64,000 bases of DNA, from NCBI RefSeq assembly GCF_036373705.1, contig NC_089853.1:29967568-30031567 (forward strand). The letters are read 5' to 3'. A model generated the notes under the pieces. The model did no database searches, was not told the DNA's origin, and saw only the letters and a list, made by a program, of their open reading frames with translations. The translations under genes and the position numbers were made by a program. Position 1 is the stretch's first letter; every line of letters starts with the position of its first letter. This document shows, one piece after another, positions 24,401 to 36,833 of this stretch. Source of the stretch: Amia ocellicauda (taxonomy: Eukaryota > Chordata > Actinopteri > Amiiformes > Amiidae).

Positions 24401-27400
24401 GGTTTAATGTTAAAAAAAGCTAACATGCTTCTTTTAGTTTCTCTCTCTTTAATGTCAATCTTTATAGTGAGAATAGTGTGTTTCCCCTGTTGAATTTGTA
24501 TTTATTTCTCCATTAAAAGGAATGCTTCTAATATATCCATCACATTCTGATATAATTGTCTGTGGACAGATGAGAGGGACATTCAACACACACGCATTCT
24601 GCGAGTTGCAAAACAGCTACAGCAATTTGACTGAGCTACTACTTACCCAGAGAGCATGGTCTTTTACTGTAGGTGACAAGGCAGCTTGCTTTCAGCTTTT
24701 AATTTTTTATCTTTACAAAGACGGATCCTGGCAGTGGCATTTGAATAATGAGTTAGTAAACCCTGCAGCGTGAAGCTGTAATGACGATGTGAGAGTCCTG
24801 CATTTCCTGCTGTCAGTGAGAGCTAATGGAAACAAAAAACAGTTCAAAGAGGCTCAGATTGAAGCTAAAGGTAATCACAGAGCAGAGGTTTTATATCCCT
24901 CAGAGGTGTCTGCCAGGACCACTGCAGCCTTTCGTTAAGTCCTGAAGAATGGGACTCATTTGCAATTGATTTAGAAGATTTTCCAAGTTTTGCTTTCCTT
25001 AATGAGAATGAGCAACTGTGAGAGTGTAATAGGAACTGTGTCAAAAGAACACACGTTTAATACATCATTATTCCTTATACACATATGCACAATATTGCAC
25101 TAACATCAAAATATAGATATTGTTAGTATGTATATAGTCAACAAGGTCATAGCACACAATGTCTAAAATCCCATTACGTTCCATTCCCAGCGAAGAGTGA
25201 TGCATCGTTTTTTATGCTGGATCTTTATGAATGTCTAGATCTATTTGTTTGTTTTCAAATTCATTGTCCAGGTCTCTTAAAGATGAAATGTGAGGAGAAG
25301 AGCAATATTGGATAATCATGTTAGCTGCACATTACACAGACCGATTGGTTTCCCCATAAACCAATTTTAGAGAGCAATACACTGGAAAAGACCTGATTGT
25401 TCTATATAATACTGATTTAAAACAACAGGAAGCAAGCACTCCTTTTCATTGTTGTAAAGTGTTCAAGCAATGCTGTAAACAGCCACTGTGACACCTAAGG
25501 GCATGCATAAATAGAAGCACAGAGAGAGCCGGCTGTATTTCTTCATATTTCTCTGAACTTGATGTGTTAAAACTAAAACAATTTTCTGCTCAGTTCAAAT
25601 TAAAGTATTCTTAAGGTCAGTAACCATAATAGATGAGGTAACGAGAGGGTGTCTTAAATTATTGAAGGCTCTCAGATTTACCCTTGGAAGAAGCAATTTC
25701 TATGTAAACCAAGTAGTGTAATCAAGTGTTTTATCAATCCTTTGGCAGTCACTTCCTGATGCTTCTATCAACAAGGTGTGATGGATTAGAATGAAAAATG
25801 GCTTGCGTGGCATCTTGCAATTGATGATAGTATAAAACTGGCAATTGTTTTTCTTTTTCTTTTCAAAAAGGGCAAGCTTTGGGTGTATTTTTCCAGGCAG
25901 GATCAGAAATCACCAACACAATAGACCGTACACAGCTGGTGTTAATATATTCAGGCACACAGTGCATTTTGAAAGTACATTCACTACAATGATACACAGT
26001 GTGAGAAATCCATGGTGGTAGTGTAGTCAGTCACTAATGATTTTTGTTCAGAGCATCTCTGGCTGTTCAATTCTTAAAAATGAACTTGAGAGACACCCAT
26101 AAATCTGTGCTTTCTTACCTATGACCTATTTTCCTATAATTCTGCACCCCAAATAATATGTAAATGAGGTACTGTTTTGTCTGTATAACTTTTAGTTAAA
26201 ATATCATAATTTACCACAATTGTAAACATAAAGGATGTAAATGGTACCTTCATGCAGCACTTTCATAGCTTACACTCCGAATTATTTTAGTTTACTTATA
26301 ACTGTAGGGCACTGCTGCTTTCATATTATTGACAGCACGAGCTGGCAGTTCCCTACAGGTACAATAGCAAGGAACACGTTTGCTGGCTTGAAAATTGGCC
26401 TGATTGGATTAAACCTTTTATTCCTTGAACGTGAACACAATTGCATTAGCAGATAATACCAGCAAAGAAGACATTTCCTAAACTAAAGCTTGTGTGCATC
26501 GTAGATTCAATTCCCGCCCGATGTGCTGTGTAAGATCTCTCAACCGACGGGATGTTCTTCCTGTAATCCTCTCTCACTGTCTGCTCACTACATCACCCAT
26601 TGATTCAAAACAGGTGAGTTGTGGCCCTGGGAAATGCAATGGACTGTCTATTTTAGTAAAACAAGGATAAGGAAAATTGATGATGAGACGCATGAGGCCA
26701 AAGTTACGGTGATTATCAAGGTGAGCTTTGTTTATTCTAATCTTAAGGGTGTAGTTACTGAACACTAACCTTTTGACTCATCATTTGTCTTCTAGACACG
26801 TTTCACATTGCTGTGTGGACTACTACTCATTCTAAGAGTCGTGTGGAAATTTAACGACTGGACGAAATGCAAGGTACAATCTATTATAGGTGAAGTAAAA
26901 ACACTTCAGGCTAATTGGCGTTGGCAATATATGAAGAATGGATCCCAGCTAGATTCAAGTAATTGGAAAGAATTCAAACGGCTTTAGTATCTGGGGTGGT
27001 TTTATCAATATCCCAGCTTGTGCTCTAGGAGTTGGATGAGTGTGAAGGTTGTTTTTCTGGTTGTCTACGATTCTCTGTACCCTGAATGACATCTTTTGAG
27101 AGTGTGAGTGAAGCGTCGGCTGGAGTCAGGTTTTATCGTACAATCGGAAATGCAACCTTCAGGGCAGTCTGGCACCTCTGCACTGATTCACTGTTTGGAC
27201 GTCAAGTCTCCCATCATATGTCATATTCAAAATGCATCTCATAACTCCCTGTTTGTTTGTTAGTCCATTATGTTTAGACTGTTGTTTTAGGGACAGTCCT
27301 TGTTGCTTCTTATAAATCAGTTTGCTTTGACCCAAACACTTTTACAAACCCAGAGGCGGGAATAGAAAAGATTCAAAGGGCCTTTTCATGAAAACAAGAA

Positions 27401-27912
27401 ATGATGCTGTCACAGTGGAAGTTGAGAGGTGCACATGACTTCTTAACCTAATCTAAAATGCAGTATTTCTATCTGAATATCATGAATTCCGATATCAGTT
27501 ATCCCTTGTGTGTTGAATTTCAAAATGGGCTCATCATAATTCCACTCTGAAATACAAAGCAAAACTAAAACATGGGATAACAAATGCCACATCAGGTAAC
27601 ATTTGCTCATTGGTGAGTCTGACCTGTCTGCAATTCCACCGTGACCCTGTTAATGAATTTAATCATATTATTAAACCTTAGTATGGATTGGCCTATGCTG
27701 CAACACAGCTCTTTTTCATTTTTAATACTTGGCTAATTTGTTTATTTGTCCTCTTTCATCTATTTATTATATTAATTTACTAGAGCTAATTATATTGATT
27801 TACTAGAGCTAATCCCTTTTATTTTCTTAATTTAGCTCCTATAATTGGCAAGATTATCTACAATTAGCTGCCTCTCTCTAGTGAAACATTTTGCTAATTA
27901 ATCTTATTAGTG

Positions 27913-27948
<36 letters not shown>

Positions 27949-28240
27949 GTTTTGGTACATTTCACTTTAATGTAAATCCTACTCTAGGTGAAGAATGCCA
28001 GTGTACATTTGTTGTGAGCCTGAAATCTTCAGTACGGTTTGTAAAAGCAGAGGATAACCACACAATGGAGTGGATAGACACCTTCTGGTGAAAATTAGTA
28101 ACTTCAGCTGCTCAAGGTAAAATGGCTCCAGACATTTTTCCCATTAATACTTTTTTCTTTTGTAAATACCCTTTGGACTATTACTACAAGAAATAAAGGA
28201 GTGATCAGTAAGATAAAGGCAAAACACTTCAATAAGTTGG
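18444..28240. other. 9.8-kb gene-free region
   Basis: No exon with recognisable coding content and no intact transposon was found. The longest open frames are under 100 codons and look random. It holds short TA runs (18729-18740, 18977-18988, 20023-20038, 27914-27942), poly-T tracts, and a TAATTA-rich block at 27725-27912. Regulatory sequence for kti12 or the cholesterol 25-hydroxylase-like gene may lie here, but this cannot be shown from one sequence. Confidence 0.5.
27914..27942. repeat. (TA)n microsatellite
   Basis: About 14 TA dinucleotides at the edge of the homeodomain-site-rich block. Confidence 0.95.
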
Positions 28241-28249
28241 CATCCTTTC

Positions 28250-28255
28250 TTTATT
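28250..28255 (-). terminator. polyadenylation signal of the CH25H-like gene
   Basis: AATAAA on the minus strand, about 150 nt after the stop codon at 28406. Confidence 0.7.
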
Positions 28256-28405
28256 TCTCAGCACAGTGAAAAAAAGATTATTGACAATAAATATTATATT
28301 GAAACAGCACATTCTGAAGTTAGTCTCAGATTATAGCACAGAATGATACAAAACAGAACAGCTACAAGAGACGCTTACACTTCAAACACAGGTCTTGGCC
28401 CTCTT

Positions 28406-29320
28406 TCAAAAGTTCCCCTTTTGCACGAGTCTTGTGTCTCTGTCCACGGAGATGGCGGTCCCGCAGATCTTGTCCCAGTGGCTGAAGAAGGGGGCAAAGT
28501 TACTATGAGGCTTCTGATGATGCATATCGTGGGCTGGGGTGCCCCCGTAGAGGCCCAGGGGGATGATGTTGTTGAGAGCCCAGGGCATTTCGTAGCCGAC
28601 ATGGCCTTCCACTGACATCCAGGTGCCGATGATTATGCAGGTCCAACCCGTCAGGGGGTGGCAGGCCAGCAGGAGAGGGTTGGTCTGGATCCAGAAGCCC
28701 ACGGTCATCATCTCAACCACACTGAGGTGCTGCGTGGTCCAGGAGAAAGGGGCGGTGTAGCTGTGGTGGTAGGAATGCACGCTCCGGTACAGGTAGCGGT
28801 TCTTGTGGTGGACCAGGTGCCACAGGTAGTACTGGAAATCGAACAGTAGCAAGCAGCCCAGGACCCCAGTGGCCAGCTCCAGGACAGAGGGCGCCCGGGT
28901 GTGCAGAGGGGATGAGGGCATCACGAAGCTGTTGACGACCACGGCGGGGATCACGAACACCACGTATTTGTACACCACCTGGCACAAGCATGTGGCCATT
29001 AACCCCACAGTGGGCTGCCTTTCCTTCTGGATCTTGTAGCGGTAGAAGAAGGGCAGCTTCTCCCCCAAGAGGTCTATGATGGCAAAGGGGAGGCTGAAAG
29101 ACAAGTAACTGCAGAAGGCGATGAGCACGGGGAAGAAGGGCGACGACACAGTGGAGTGGTGATGCAGCCGGATGTGGTCCCATGTGGGCTGCAGCAGCAC
29201 GTCGGAGGAGCTCTTGGTGCGCAGAAACTTCAGGACCATGCTCTTATTCCACATTTTGTGTGCCCTGATGCAGCTGCTGCTCCCAAGATGCTTGCTATCA
29301 AACTGAGACATGGAAAGCAT
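28406..29320 (-). CDS. ch25h-like: cholesterol 25-hydroxylase-like, membrane di-iron sterol hydroxylase
   Basis: Member of the fatty acid hydroxylase superfamily. Cholesterol 25-hydroxylase makes 25-hydroxycholesterol in the endoplasmic reticulum, which restrains SREBP processing and has antiviral roles. The gene is one uninterrupted frame, as in human CH25H. Numbered from the first Met (304 aa), the three histidine clusters that bind the di-iron centre are visible: WHLVHH (167-172), HSYHH (182-186) and HDMHH (264-268). Several hydrophobic segments lie between residues 60 and 160. Other family matches are LQPTWDHI, SPFFPV, MSVEGHVGYEMPW, LYGG and NFAPFFSHWDKI. The start is uncertain: Met1 (29320), Met4 (29311) and Met23 (29254) are all in frame, and a TATA box only 9 bases upstream of Met1 favours the internal start. 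Fish have several ch25h paralogues and I cannot say which this is. Confidence 0.9.
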   Translation of the reverse strand: MLSMSQFDSKHLGSSSCIRAHKMWNKSMVLKFLRTKSSSDVLLQPTWDHIRLHHHSTVSSPFFPVLIAFCSYLSFSLPFAIIDLLGEKLPFFYRYKIQKERQPTVGLMATCLCQVVYKYVVFVIPAVVVNSFVMPSSPLHTRAPSVLELATGVLGCLLLFDFQYYLWHLVHHKNRYLYRSVHSYHHSYTAPFSWTTQHLSVVEMMTVGFWIQTNPLLLACHPLTGWTCIIIGTWMSVEGHVGYEMPWALNNIIPLGLYGGTPAHDMHHQKPHSNFAPFFSHWDKICGTAISVDRDTRLVQKGNF

Positions 29321-29327
29321 CTCTCTT

Positions 29328-29334
29328 TATACAG
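29328..29334 (-). promoter_or_regulatory. TATA box near the CH25H-like start
   Basis: TATAAAG on the minus strand lies 9 bases before the first in-frame ATG. If it is used, transcription would begin near 29304, downstream of the first two Met codons. It could instead be a chance match, with the true promoter further upstream. Confidence 0.4.
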
Positions 29335-31225
29335 CAGGCAAGCACTGACCTAGTTCAGATTCGTGTGGAGAGGGGTAATCTCATTACAGAAATAAGGAGA
29401 TTTTTTTGAATAAGAAAGCTGTCAATGCGGAAATTGTTTAAATTGTTATTGTTTTGGTTTGGATTTTGGCACAAATTGTAGAACAGACGCTTATAATAAT
29501 AGGCTCGACCCTTAAGCTCACACAATGGCAGCATTTTCCCTGAATCTGAATAAAGACAAAGCCTAACATTCAGCATGACCTTCTAGTCCAGATTTCACTG
29601 AAAATATTTCAGTGTTAAGGGTTTAATGGGAGTAAATTATGTAACATGATATGATTGGAGTAAATTAGGTAACCTGATAATAATACAGTCATACTGTGCT
29701 ATTTATTTGTTTTGTTTTAGTTTACCATTATTAACAGGGTTTAAGATATTTCTTAATACCAGAGTATATATGAATGGAATTTGGTAAAGATGCTTGGCTA
29801 TGAAATAATTACTTTGTGTCAAAAATTAATAAAGAAAATGGCCTGTGATGAATGGACTTGAGCCGCCATCCCTTGTATAAAAACAGTTAGTGTGTGTGTG
29901 TGTGTTTTACGAGGTCCTTCAAATGTAAAGTTATTGTGCTTTAGCGATCTTACATCCCATACAGTTATTGTTGTGTATTTTCAGTATTTGAACATTATAT
30001 AACCTTGTCAATCAGGTTATCAAATCCTTATAAGCTCCACACACACATATGTAAACTTGACTGATTAAAACGCAGGTATTTAACTTTTCTTTTGTTTCAG
30101 GTCGGTGTCTGCCGCGGGGATCAGATCTGGGAGTGGTTTTGTTTACAAGATGTAAATCAGGTTTAGTCTATAGGATTCGAAGGTTTTCCTCAGGGAGTTA
30201 TTACTCCCATAGACAAGAGTTTTAAAAGGTGTGCAGGTGCATTGTATTAGAGGTGGGGGGGAAATAGCATTGACAGGAAATAATAAAAAGGTAAAAAAAA
30301 TTAAAAAGTTTAAATGAACACATCAGATTAGTATTTTTACTGTTATTGAATCTGTTAACAGGTGCAGGGGGAGTCAGCCTTCAACTTGCTAGGAGGGAGT
30401 GCTAACAGTTTTGTGTAACCTTTTTGTACTGCTTTTTAGTGTTATTGATTTATTTTCTCTAGTAATAGATAGTTTTGCTTTTTTTGTTGGTTTTATTTTT
30501 GTACTACACTGTGGAATGCCTTTTTCAATAACGTTTTCTTGATCAGAAGTTTGTGGAATCTGCAGTAAAGACATTTGTTGACATCTGTGTCAACTTTTTA
30601 CAAACTATGGCTACTTACTACAATACCTTAGCAAACAGGCCTGGAGAGTTACTATTCTTAGCAGCAAGTCCAGTTACCATCTCCTGGGACCTCACCGGCC
30701 CAGAGCACAAAATGTGCTATATTACTGCAAATGTTTCACATCAAATACCCCCATTAGTACTGGCAGCTACACATACTCTTGGCATTCTATCATTAATTTA
30801 TCAAAGTATAGTTTTCCATTCAGCCCAATTCATTTCCTAAATTTCTTTATTCATCTTGGATCTTATCGCTTCATCCAGGTCTTATAAAATTTCATTGGGG
30901 TTAAGGTCAGATCGCTGGCACTTTCGACACCTCTTGATTTTCCTGAGGTGAAGTCCTGCTAAGAGTTTTTGGTCATAATCATGATGAAAGATCTGTCCTA
31001 GAAAGATTAAACTCCATACCAAGGCACAGCTAAAATAGCAAATAATGTAATATTCTAATGTTATTAAAATCTAATTCCAGACATTTTTACAGCACAGCTA
31101 TGGCAGCCTATGCACTAATATAAGAGTATAAACATGGTATTTAGACATTATCTGGAATGGGGCAGGGGTATCCAGATTCTGACTTAATAATAATTATAAC
31201 AACATACAAATATAGAGCAGGCTCC
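29335..31225. other. intergenic region between the CH25H-like and CHY genes
   Basis: No supported exon. A 95-codon open frame at 30553-30840 has no recognisable domain and no splice context. Minor GT run near 29890-29904. Confidence 0.5.
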
Positions 31226-31231
31226 TTTATT
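31226..31231 (-). terminator. polyadenylation signal of the CCCH/CHY zinc-finger gene
   Basis: AATAAA on the minus strand about 326 nt after the stop codon; a second overlapping copy lies four bases further on. Confidence 0.55.
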
Positions 31232-31556
31232 TATTAGATGACAATCTACAAATTAAGTATTTCAAGTATTTAATTAATTAAGTAACAACTGTTTTGTTCT
31301 TGTGGTATACAATCAGCCTGTACACCATATAGCCTGTGAGAACTGATCTTTGACGATTATCCTAAAAGCACTATTTTAATTGTGCAAACATATTTAATTC
31401 ATAGGATTAGTACATTTTTAGATATGCAATCAGGAAATACATTGAAGTTGCTGTTTATATATTCTATTGATTCAGTGATTCAGCGTCAAGAATCATTCCA
31501 TCCTGACTCGAAAAGCAAATGTCACAGACGATATCTGTGCCATCCCTTATATTCCT

Positions 31557-34500
31557 TCATTTCTGCGCAGTCTTTGATTTCCGGGACACAGCTTTTGATA
31601 AGTTAGAATACTTTTGACGGTCATTCCTGTTAAAAGAAAGAACATTTTGTATCTTATGCAATATTCTGATTTGTCAAACAGTGCAAATATTGTAATTCCA
31701 AATTCCAACACACAGGTTAAAGCAGACAGAGTAAATGGCTCGTCCTATATTTACACATTTCTTCAGCCTCATACCTGCTCATTTTCACTTTGTTCCTGCA
31801 GCCCAGACCTCCTTCCCAGTGACTGGAATGTGACCCCCTTGTCATCATGCTTCCACAAGAGACGCATGGTTTCCCATTGTTGTAGGGCTGCAGAGAGAGG
31901 ACTGGTGAGCACACGTTTACAACACAGCCACCTTCGATCAGTTAAATCCCTTTTTCATAAAGAACCAACTACTTTACATACTAAAAAAGGAAAATAATGA
32001 TTCCTACCGATCTTGTTTTTTTTTTTTTCCTCTCCCCAGTATTATTTCTGAATAAAGGTACGAAAGCAGTGTATGTAGTTCTACCCTGCTGACAGACCAC
32101 TTATATCAACTGTGTTTCATTGGAAACACTGTGCTGGCCATAGTGATGTTGTAAGTCTCAAGAGACGTCTCCACTGTACGATACACTCTGACGATGTCTA
32201 GCACCAACAGATGTTTATTAAAATTCATTGTACTGTGCGACTCATTCCCTTGCTCTGGGACAATCGGTTAATAAATAAGAGAGATTTCCATTAAGTTTAG
32301 CAGGTTGCTCTATTCCCAGATCATTATCAGTGCTGTGTGGGAGCAGAGACATGTGGGAGGCTGAGAAATTAGGAAGACTAAAAGAAGGCCCCTAATCATT
32401 ACGAAGTGAATGTGTTGAATGTCTTGAATGGCACTTATGTGACTGAGCTGAGGGTGCAGGCTGGAGAAGGAGCTCACCTGCTCTTTGGCACAGAAGCCAC
32501 AGATCATCCTGGTGGCCATCTCCATCCCATGATCCTGGTCCTCATCATGGCAGGCATCACAGGGGTAAGCCCTGCCACAGCAGGAGAACCTGCCAGCGGA
32601 GAGAGGGACAGAACTTAACCAAACTACATGTGCATGATGTGAACTGCTGGTGGCTCTAAAAATATTTCATGGGGCAGTGTGCCGGTTTTGTCTGCACTTA
32701 CCGTAGCCAGCGGTGACTCTGCTTGAAGTGTTTGCAAGTGCCTTTCTCAGGTAGGGGTTTCCCAAGCTGGACTGCAGGGTCTCTGGGGAAGCGCTTCTGC
32801 CTGTTCTGCAGAGAGTCCTTCTGCCCTGAAGTGACAATACAGCAAAGTCAGCAACCCAAGTTCTACTGCAAATATCGCGTGAGCATCTAACAAGATCTCG
32901 TCACCAGACTTGTGCAGACAAACAATTAAGGGTGTGGGGACTCGTTTGCATGACGTAATTTGTGCTCTGTTGAAAGGGATGTTTTCAGGGGTCTGACCTG
33001 TCCGATTTCTGGGCTGGATGAGTTGGAACGTCGTGCTCTCCACTAGGATGCTCAGCTTGCTGTGACAGTGCTGACAGTTCACCTCCTTCATCTGACCATA
33101 GGGCACATTCTAGGGGAACACGGAGATGACAGTCAGTGTTTAAAGCCTCCAGATATCATCCAGCTTTCCATTTTCCCCTTTGATTCATTTGGTATCCCTG
33201 CAGTTTTTTTCCTATATCACTGTCTTCCAGGAGTTCGCAGCAGTTCGCACGGTTCATACATGCCTAGCTTTCCAGATGTCATGTAGTGCACCCTACATGA
33301 CATCTGGAAAGCTAGGCATCTATGAAGGCTGCTTGACAAAGGTTGTACGACTTTCTAATATTGGAAGACAACAGTAGTTCTGCGTTGTACCTGCAGTGGC
33401 CCTTCCTGAGAACAGCTAAGGCAGCCCACCAGCAGCTCGCAGTCCTGCAGGACCAGGTCCACGGGGACAGCACCGGTGATGTCCAGAAAGCCCAGGACAG
33501 AGCTGTAATGGTGCAACATGCTGGGGCGGAAAGCTGCGATGATAGAGGCACTGCACTTCTCGCACTGCGCTGTGCACGGCAGCTCCCCTCTCAGCGTCAG
33601 GTCAGCCGTCACTTTACACCTTTGGGAAGAGAAATGAACACGGGCTCTGACTGAGCTTTGACAATCCAGACCTTCGACTGAGAGAAGAAAAAAAAAGATG
33701 CGGCGTATTAAGTGACAGCACCAGCTCCTGCGTTTGCCATCATACCTGTTGCACTGCAGGGACACGGTTATCTCACTGGCGACCACAGTGGCCGTCCCTT
33801 CACCCAGCTGTAGGCCCATCAACTTCACCTCAGTGCCCTTCCTTGGCGCCACACTCTTCACATTCTCCACAGGGTGGCTTGTTGCCTCCCCTGCAGAGCA
33901 TTCCTCACCCGGGGGGGTACCCTCGACACCGCCGCCATCCTCCCCGTCTTCCTCGGAGCCACTGTAGCTCTCGGCATCACTGTCTCCGTCATCACTGCTG
34001 AGGTTCTCGTCAAGGTCCTCCGCGGTTTCCTCACTGCTGGCCGCTACCTGAAGCTGCTGATATGGAACAAACTCGATTCCTGATCGCTCGGCATCTATGT
34101 CCCTCTTCAGCTGGGTACGGAGAGCAAAAAGAGAGATCAAGTCAGGAAACAAAAACTCTGAAACAAAGTTATTAACGTCACAAAGCAGAACCCCCCCCAC
34201 AATAAAAAAAAACATTAATTACACACTGCAGTCTCAAGCTTCCATCAAATTGGGAGCATTTCTGATTTCCATTTCACCTGAGCTCCCAGATGGGGAAATT
34301 AATCTTTCGAGTCGAGTGCAGGTGATGATTTAAAGAGGCCTAAAAAGGGACTTGATCTGAAGAGCACTAGGCTTTGTTTGTTGTGAAGCGCCCCCTCCCT
34401 GCTCGTCTCACCAGCCTGGCTCCCTCCGTGAACAGTCTCTCCATGTTGCGGTCCAGCCAGCGCAGGAAGGGGCGAAATAGCAGCTCCACCTTTCCCATCA

Positions 34501-36823
34501 GCTCATTGGTGGCATGTTTGCCTAGCAGCCACTCCTGTGATGCCTGGCACACATATCTGTATCAGGGACAATTGGAGGTAAACCTCTTCACACTATAAAA
34601 TAACTAAAATACAATAGGTCTTTATATGGTCTCCGAGGATGGTCTCGTGATAGCAATGTAGATATACAAGTAAAAATGATTTTGGTGTGAATAGAAACCA
34701 ATTCCTTTGATTCCTATACATGTATATGCACATATTATTGACTGCGTAGCCTGCAGCATTTGGATTATTAATTTTAATTGGAATGCAGTTAGAATTCCTG
34801 CCTACAAGCTGCATACTAATAATTATGTCATCATTTCTATTAAGTATTCTACCTGTAAACTTTTAAGACGTGCCTTCAATGTAATGCTGACATTAAGAAT
34901 ATTTCATTTTACACTTTTCTGTCACCTCCCAGGCAAAGGCCTTCGTTACATTTATTTTAATAAACTGTCACAAAAAGTGGATTGTTTGGCTTCACCTTCC
35001 CATAATAGATGGTAAATCCTGATCTTCAGGAATGTCTAGTGTGAACACCTGCGAACAAGAACAGCAATTTTAGGAAAAGGATAACCATAATTGCACATTC
35101 TAATTACTTTATGGGTGGTTGCATAATCCTGCATTTGAAAATGAATAACAACCATGCACGATTTGTGATATTTCTCTCTTAAATAACCACTGTATTTCAA
35201 ATCAATCATTTTCCTATATAGTGTTTTGGATGCAGAAGCATCCCAAAGCACTTTAATCAAAATTATATAATCCTCCTCTCCTAATAATAATACTAAAAAA
35301 TACCTTTTTGAAAAACCATATTCTTGATGAAAAGGTCATGTAGACCATACTCCTGTAGTTAAAGTGCATTTTGTGGGATGAATTTGTCAAGTATAACTAT
35401 TCTATATAATCTAAAATGAAAAATGGTAAATGGTAGTGGTAAATATGTAAGGCAATTCCTTAAATACAAATAATTATTAGAGACCTGTATATAATTAAAT
35501 ACAGGACTCATAATATAAAAATAAAATAAGTTACAAAGACTTTAATTTCTACATTTCTGAAGTCCACAATCAGTTATTCAGTACAACATTATTATTTTTT
35601 CAACCACTATCCAATACATTCCAGTGATTGACCAAAAAAAAACAAATATTTATTTGACCTTTACCTCTTGAGGATACATCTGTGGGAAGCTAACCATGAT
35701 GTCAATGTCTTTCAGGTCAAAGGGCTGCAAAGCAAAGACAGCAAATTCAAGGTTTTCCATTTGTTTTCAGTGTAACTTTTTTTTTGGCCACGAAATAAAT
35801 GGGCCCTGCCAGGCTAAAACATTGTTGGTAAACCATGATTTTTAAATCTAGTTTGACCCTTTTCTTCCTGCTACTTAAGCTGGGCAGTCATCTCTGGTAC
35901 TGAGTTGCTCTGAGAACTGTTGCCCATGCCTTATTGAAACAGGTGCTTGCTTTAAGTGCATTGCTGTGTGTTGTGCACTTTCCCACACAAATATGCTCGA
36001 TTCATATAGAAATCGGGGTGATTATTTTAATAATGGATACTAGCTCATACTGGGAAAGGAGTATGCTTCATAGCTTAGTGGCAGTAAAAATAAAGACACA
36101 GAATCCATGTCAAATACATAAATGTACCCAGTCGGGGTCAGTTGGCTGCACTGTAACTCTGTAATAGGTCAGCTGTCCATCTTCTCTCTCCTGGATGATC
36201 AGTTTGTCCTTGGGGAAGCGCTTGGTCAGCTGGTTGATCTCCGTGTTTCGCAGTTGCATGGCGATCTCGGACGTCAGCTCGCTCAGCTTCACCACATCCT
36301 GGACGACCATGGGCCGGGCGACGGGCTCCTTGGGGGTCACCCTCTCACTGGCACTTCTGGGATCCTCAAGAGAAGGCAACTGCTCAGGGTGCCAGAAGCG
36401 ACACCTGTCCTCCATGGCGCAGTAGCCTGACAGGAAGTAGCGGCATGGTTTTCTGGCCCTCTCTCTCCTGCCCGAGGCACTCCTGGGTTGGGGGCAAGGC
36501 TGGTGGCCACCTCCTGCCACATCTCTGGAGCTTTCTCTGTGCGTCTGTGTGGAGTTGTGTCCAGCACCCTGGCCACCATCCTCCAGTTTCTTACACCCTG
36601 CAGCTCCCCCGTCTTCCACTCTCTCCAGCCTGTTTTCCAGCCCCTGCAAAGTGTGCTCGTCCTCCTCTCTCTGGTGCAAGAACCGACACCTCCTCCCGAA
36701 CTGACAGTGCCTGCCCTGGGAGAAGAAGCGGCAGGCGGGGGCGCTGCTGGGCGGCGGACCGGAGCGCCTCTTGTTCTCCTTCTCTGCCTGGGAGGGCGGG
36801 GGAGGGTCGTCACTGGCCTCCAT
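31557..36823 (-). CDS. CCCH-type, RWD-like and CHY-type zinc-finger protein
   Basis: Eleven coding exons join in frame to 692 residues: 36823-36128, 35724-35665, 35048-34996, 34556-34412, 34110-33746, 33619-33391, 33109-32998, 32825-32702, 32589-32478, 31887-31775 and 31626-31557. Domains in order: two CCCH fingers (C-x8-C-x5-C-x3-H at 31-50 and C-x7-C-x5-C-x3-H at 127-145); an RWD-like domain at roughly 190-315 with the MYPQEVFTLDIP motif; an acidic Ser/Asp/Glu/Gly stretch at about 330-385; CxxC pairs around 455-545; and a CHY-type zinc finger at about 580-665 (CKHF, CCGRAYPCDACHDE, MICGFCAKEQ, PCVSCG). CCCH fingers usually bind RNA, RWD domains bind proteins, and CHY fingers occur in the ubiquitin ligase RCHY1, but no RING is present here. 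The molecular role is unknown. It resembles the uncharacterised CHY proteins of fungi. The ATG follows an acceptor at 36834, so a 5' non-coding exon is expected. Confidence 0.9.
33253..33326. repeat. 74-bp hairpin, 34-bp arms with one mismatch
   Basis: The left arm (33253-33286) and right arm (33293-33326) are inverted copies with a six-base spacer, TGCACC. It lies in the intron between exons 6 and 7 of the CCCH/CHY gene, 65 bp from exon 6. It has no terminal features of a transposon that I recognise. Confidence 0.9.
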
Positions 36824-36833
36824 GGCGGGTGTG

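Noticed and set aside
28343-29183. Several open frames overlapping the CH25H-like gene
   Set aside because: Shadow frames of a GC-richer single exon; none shows family features.
30553-30840. 95-codon plus-strand frame between the CH25H-like and CHY genes
   Set aside because: No domain, splice signal or promoter context; plausible random frame.
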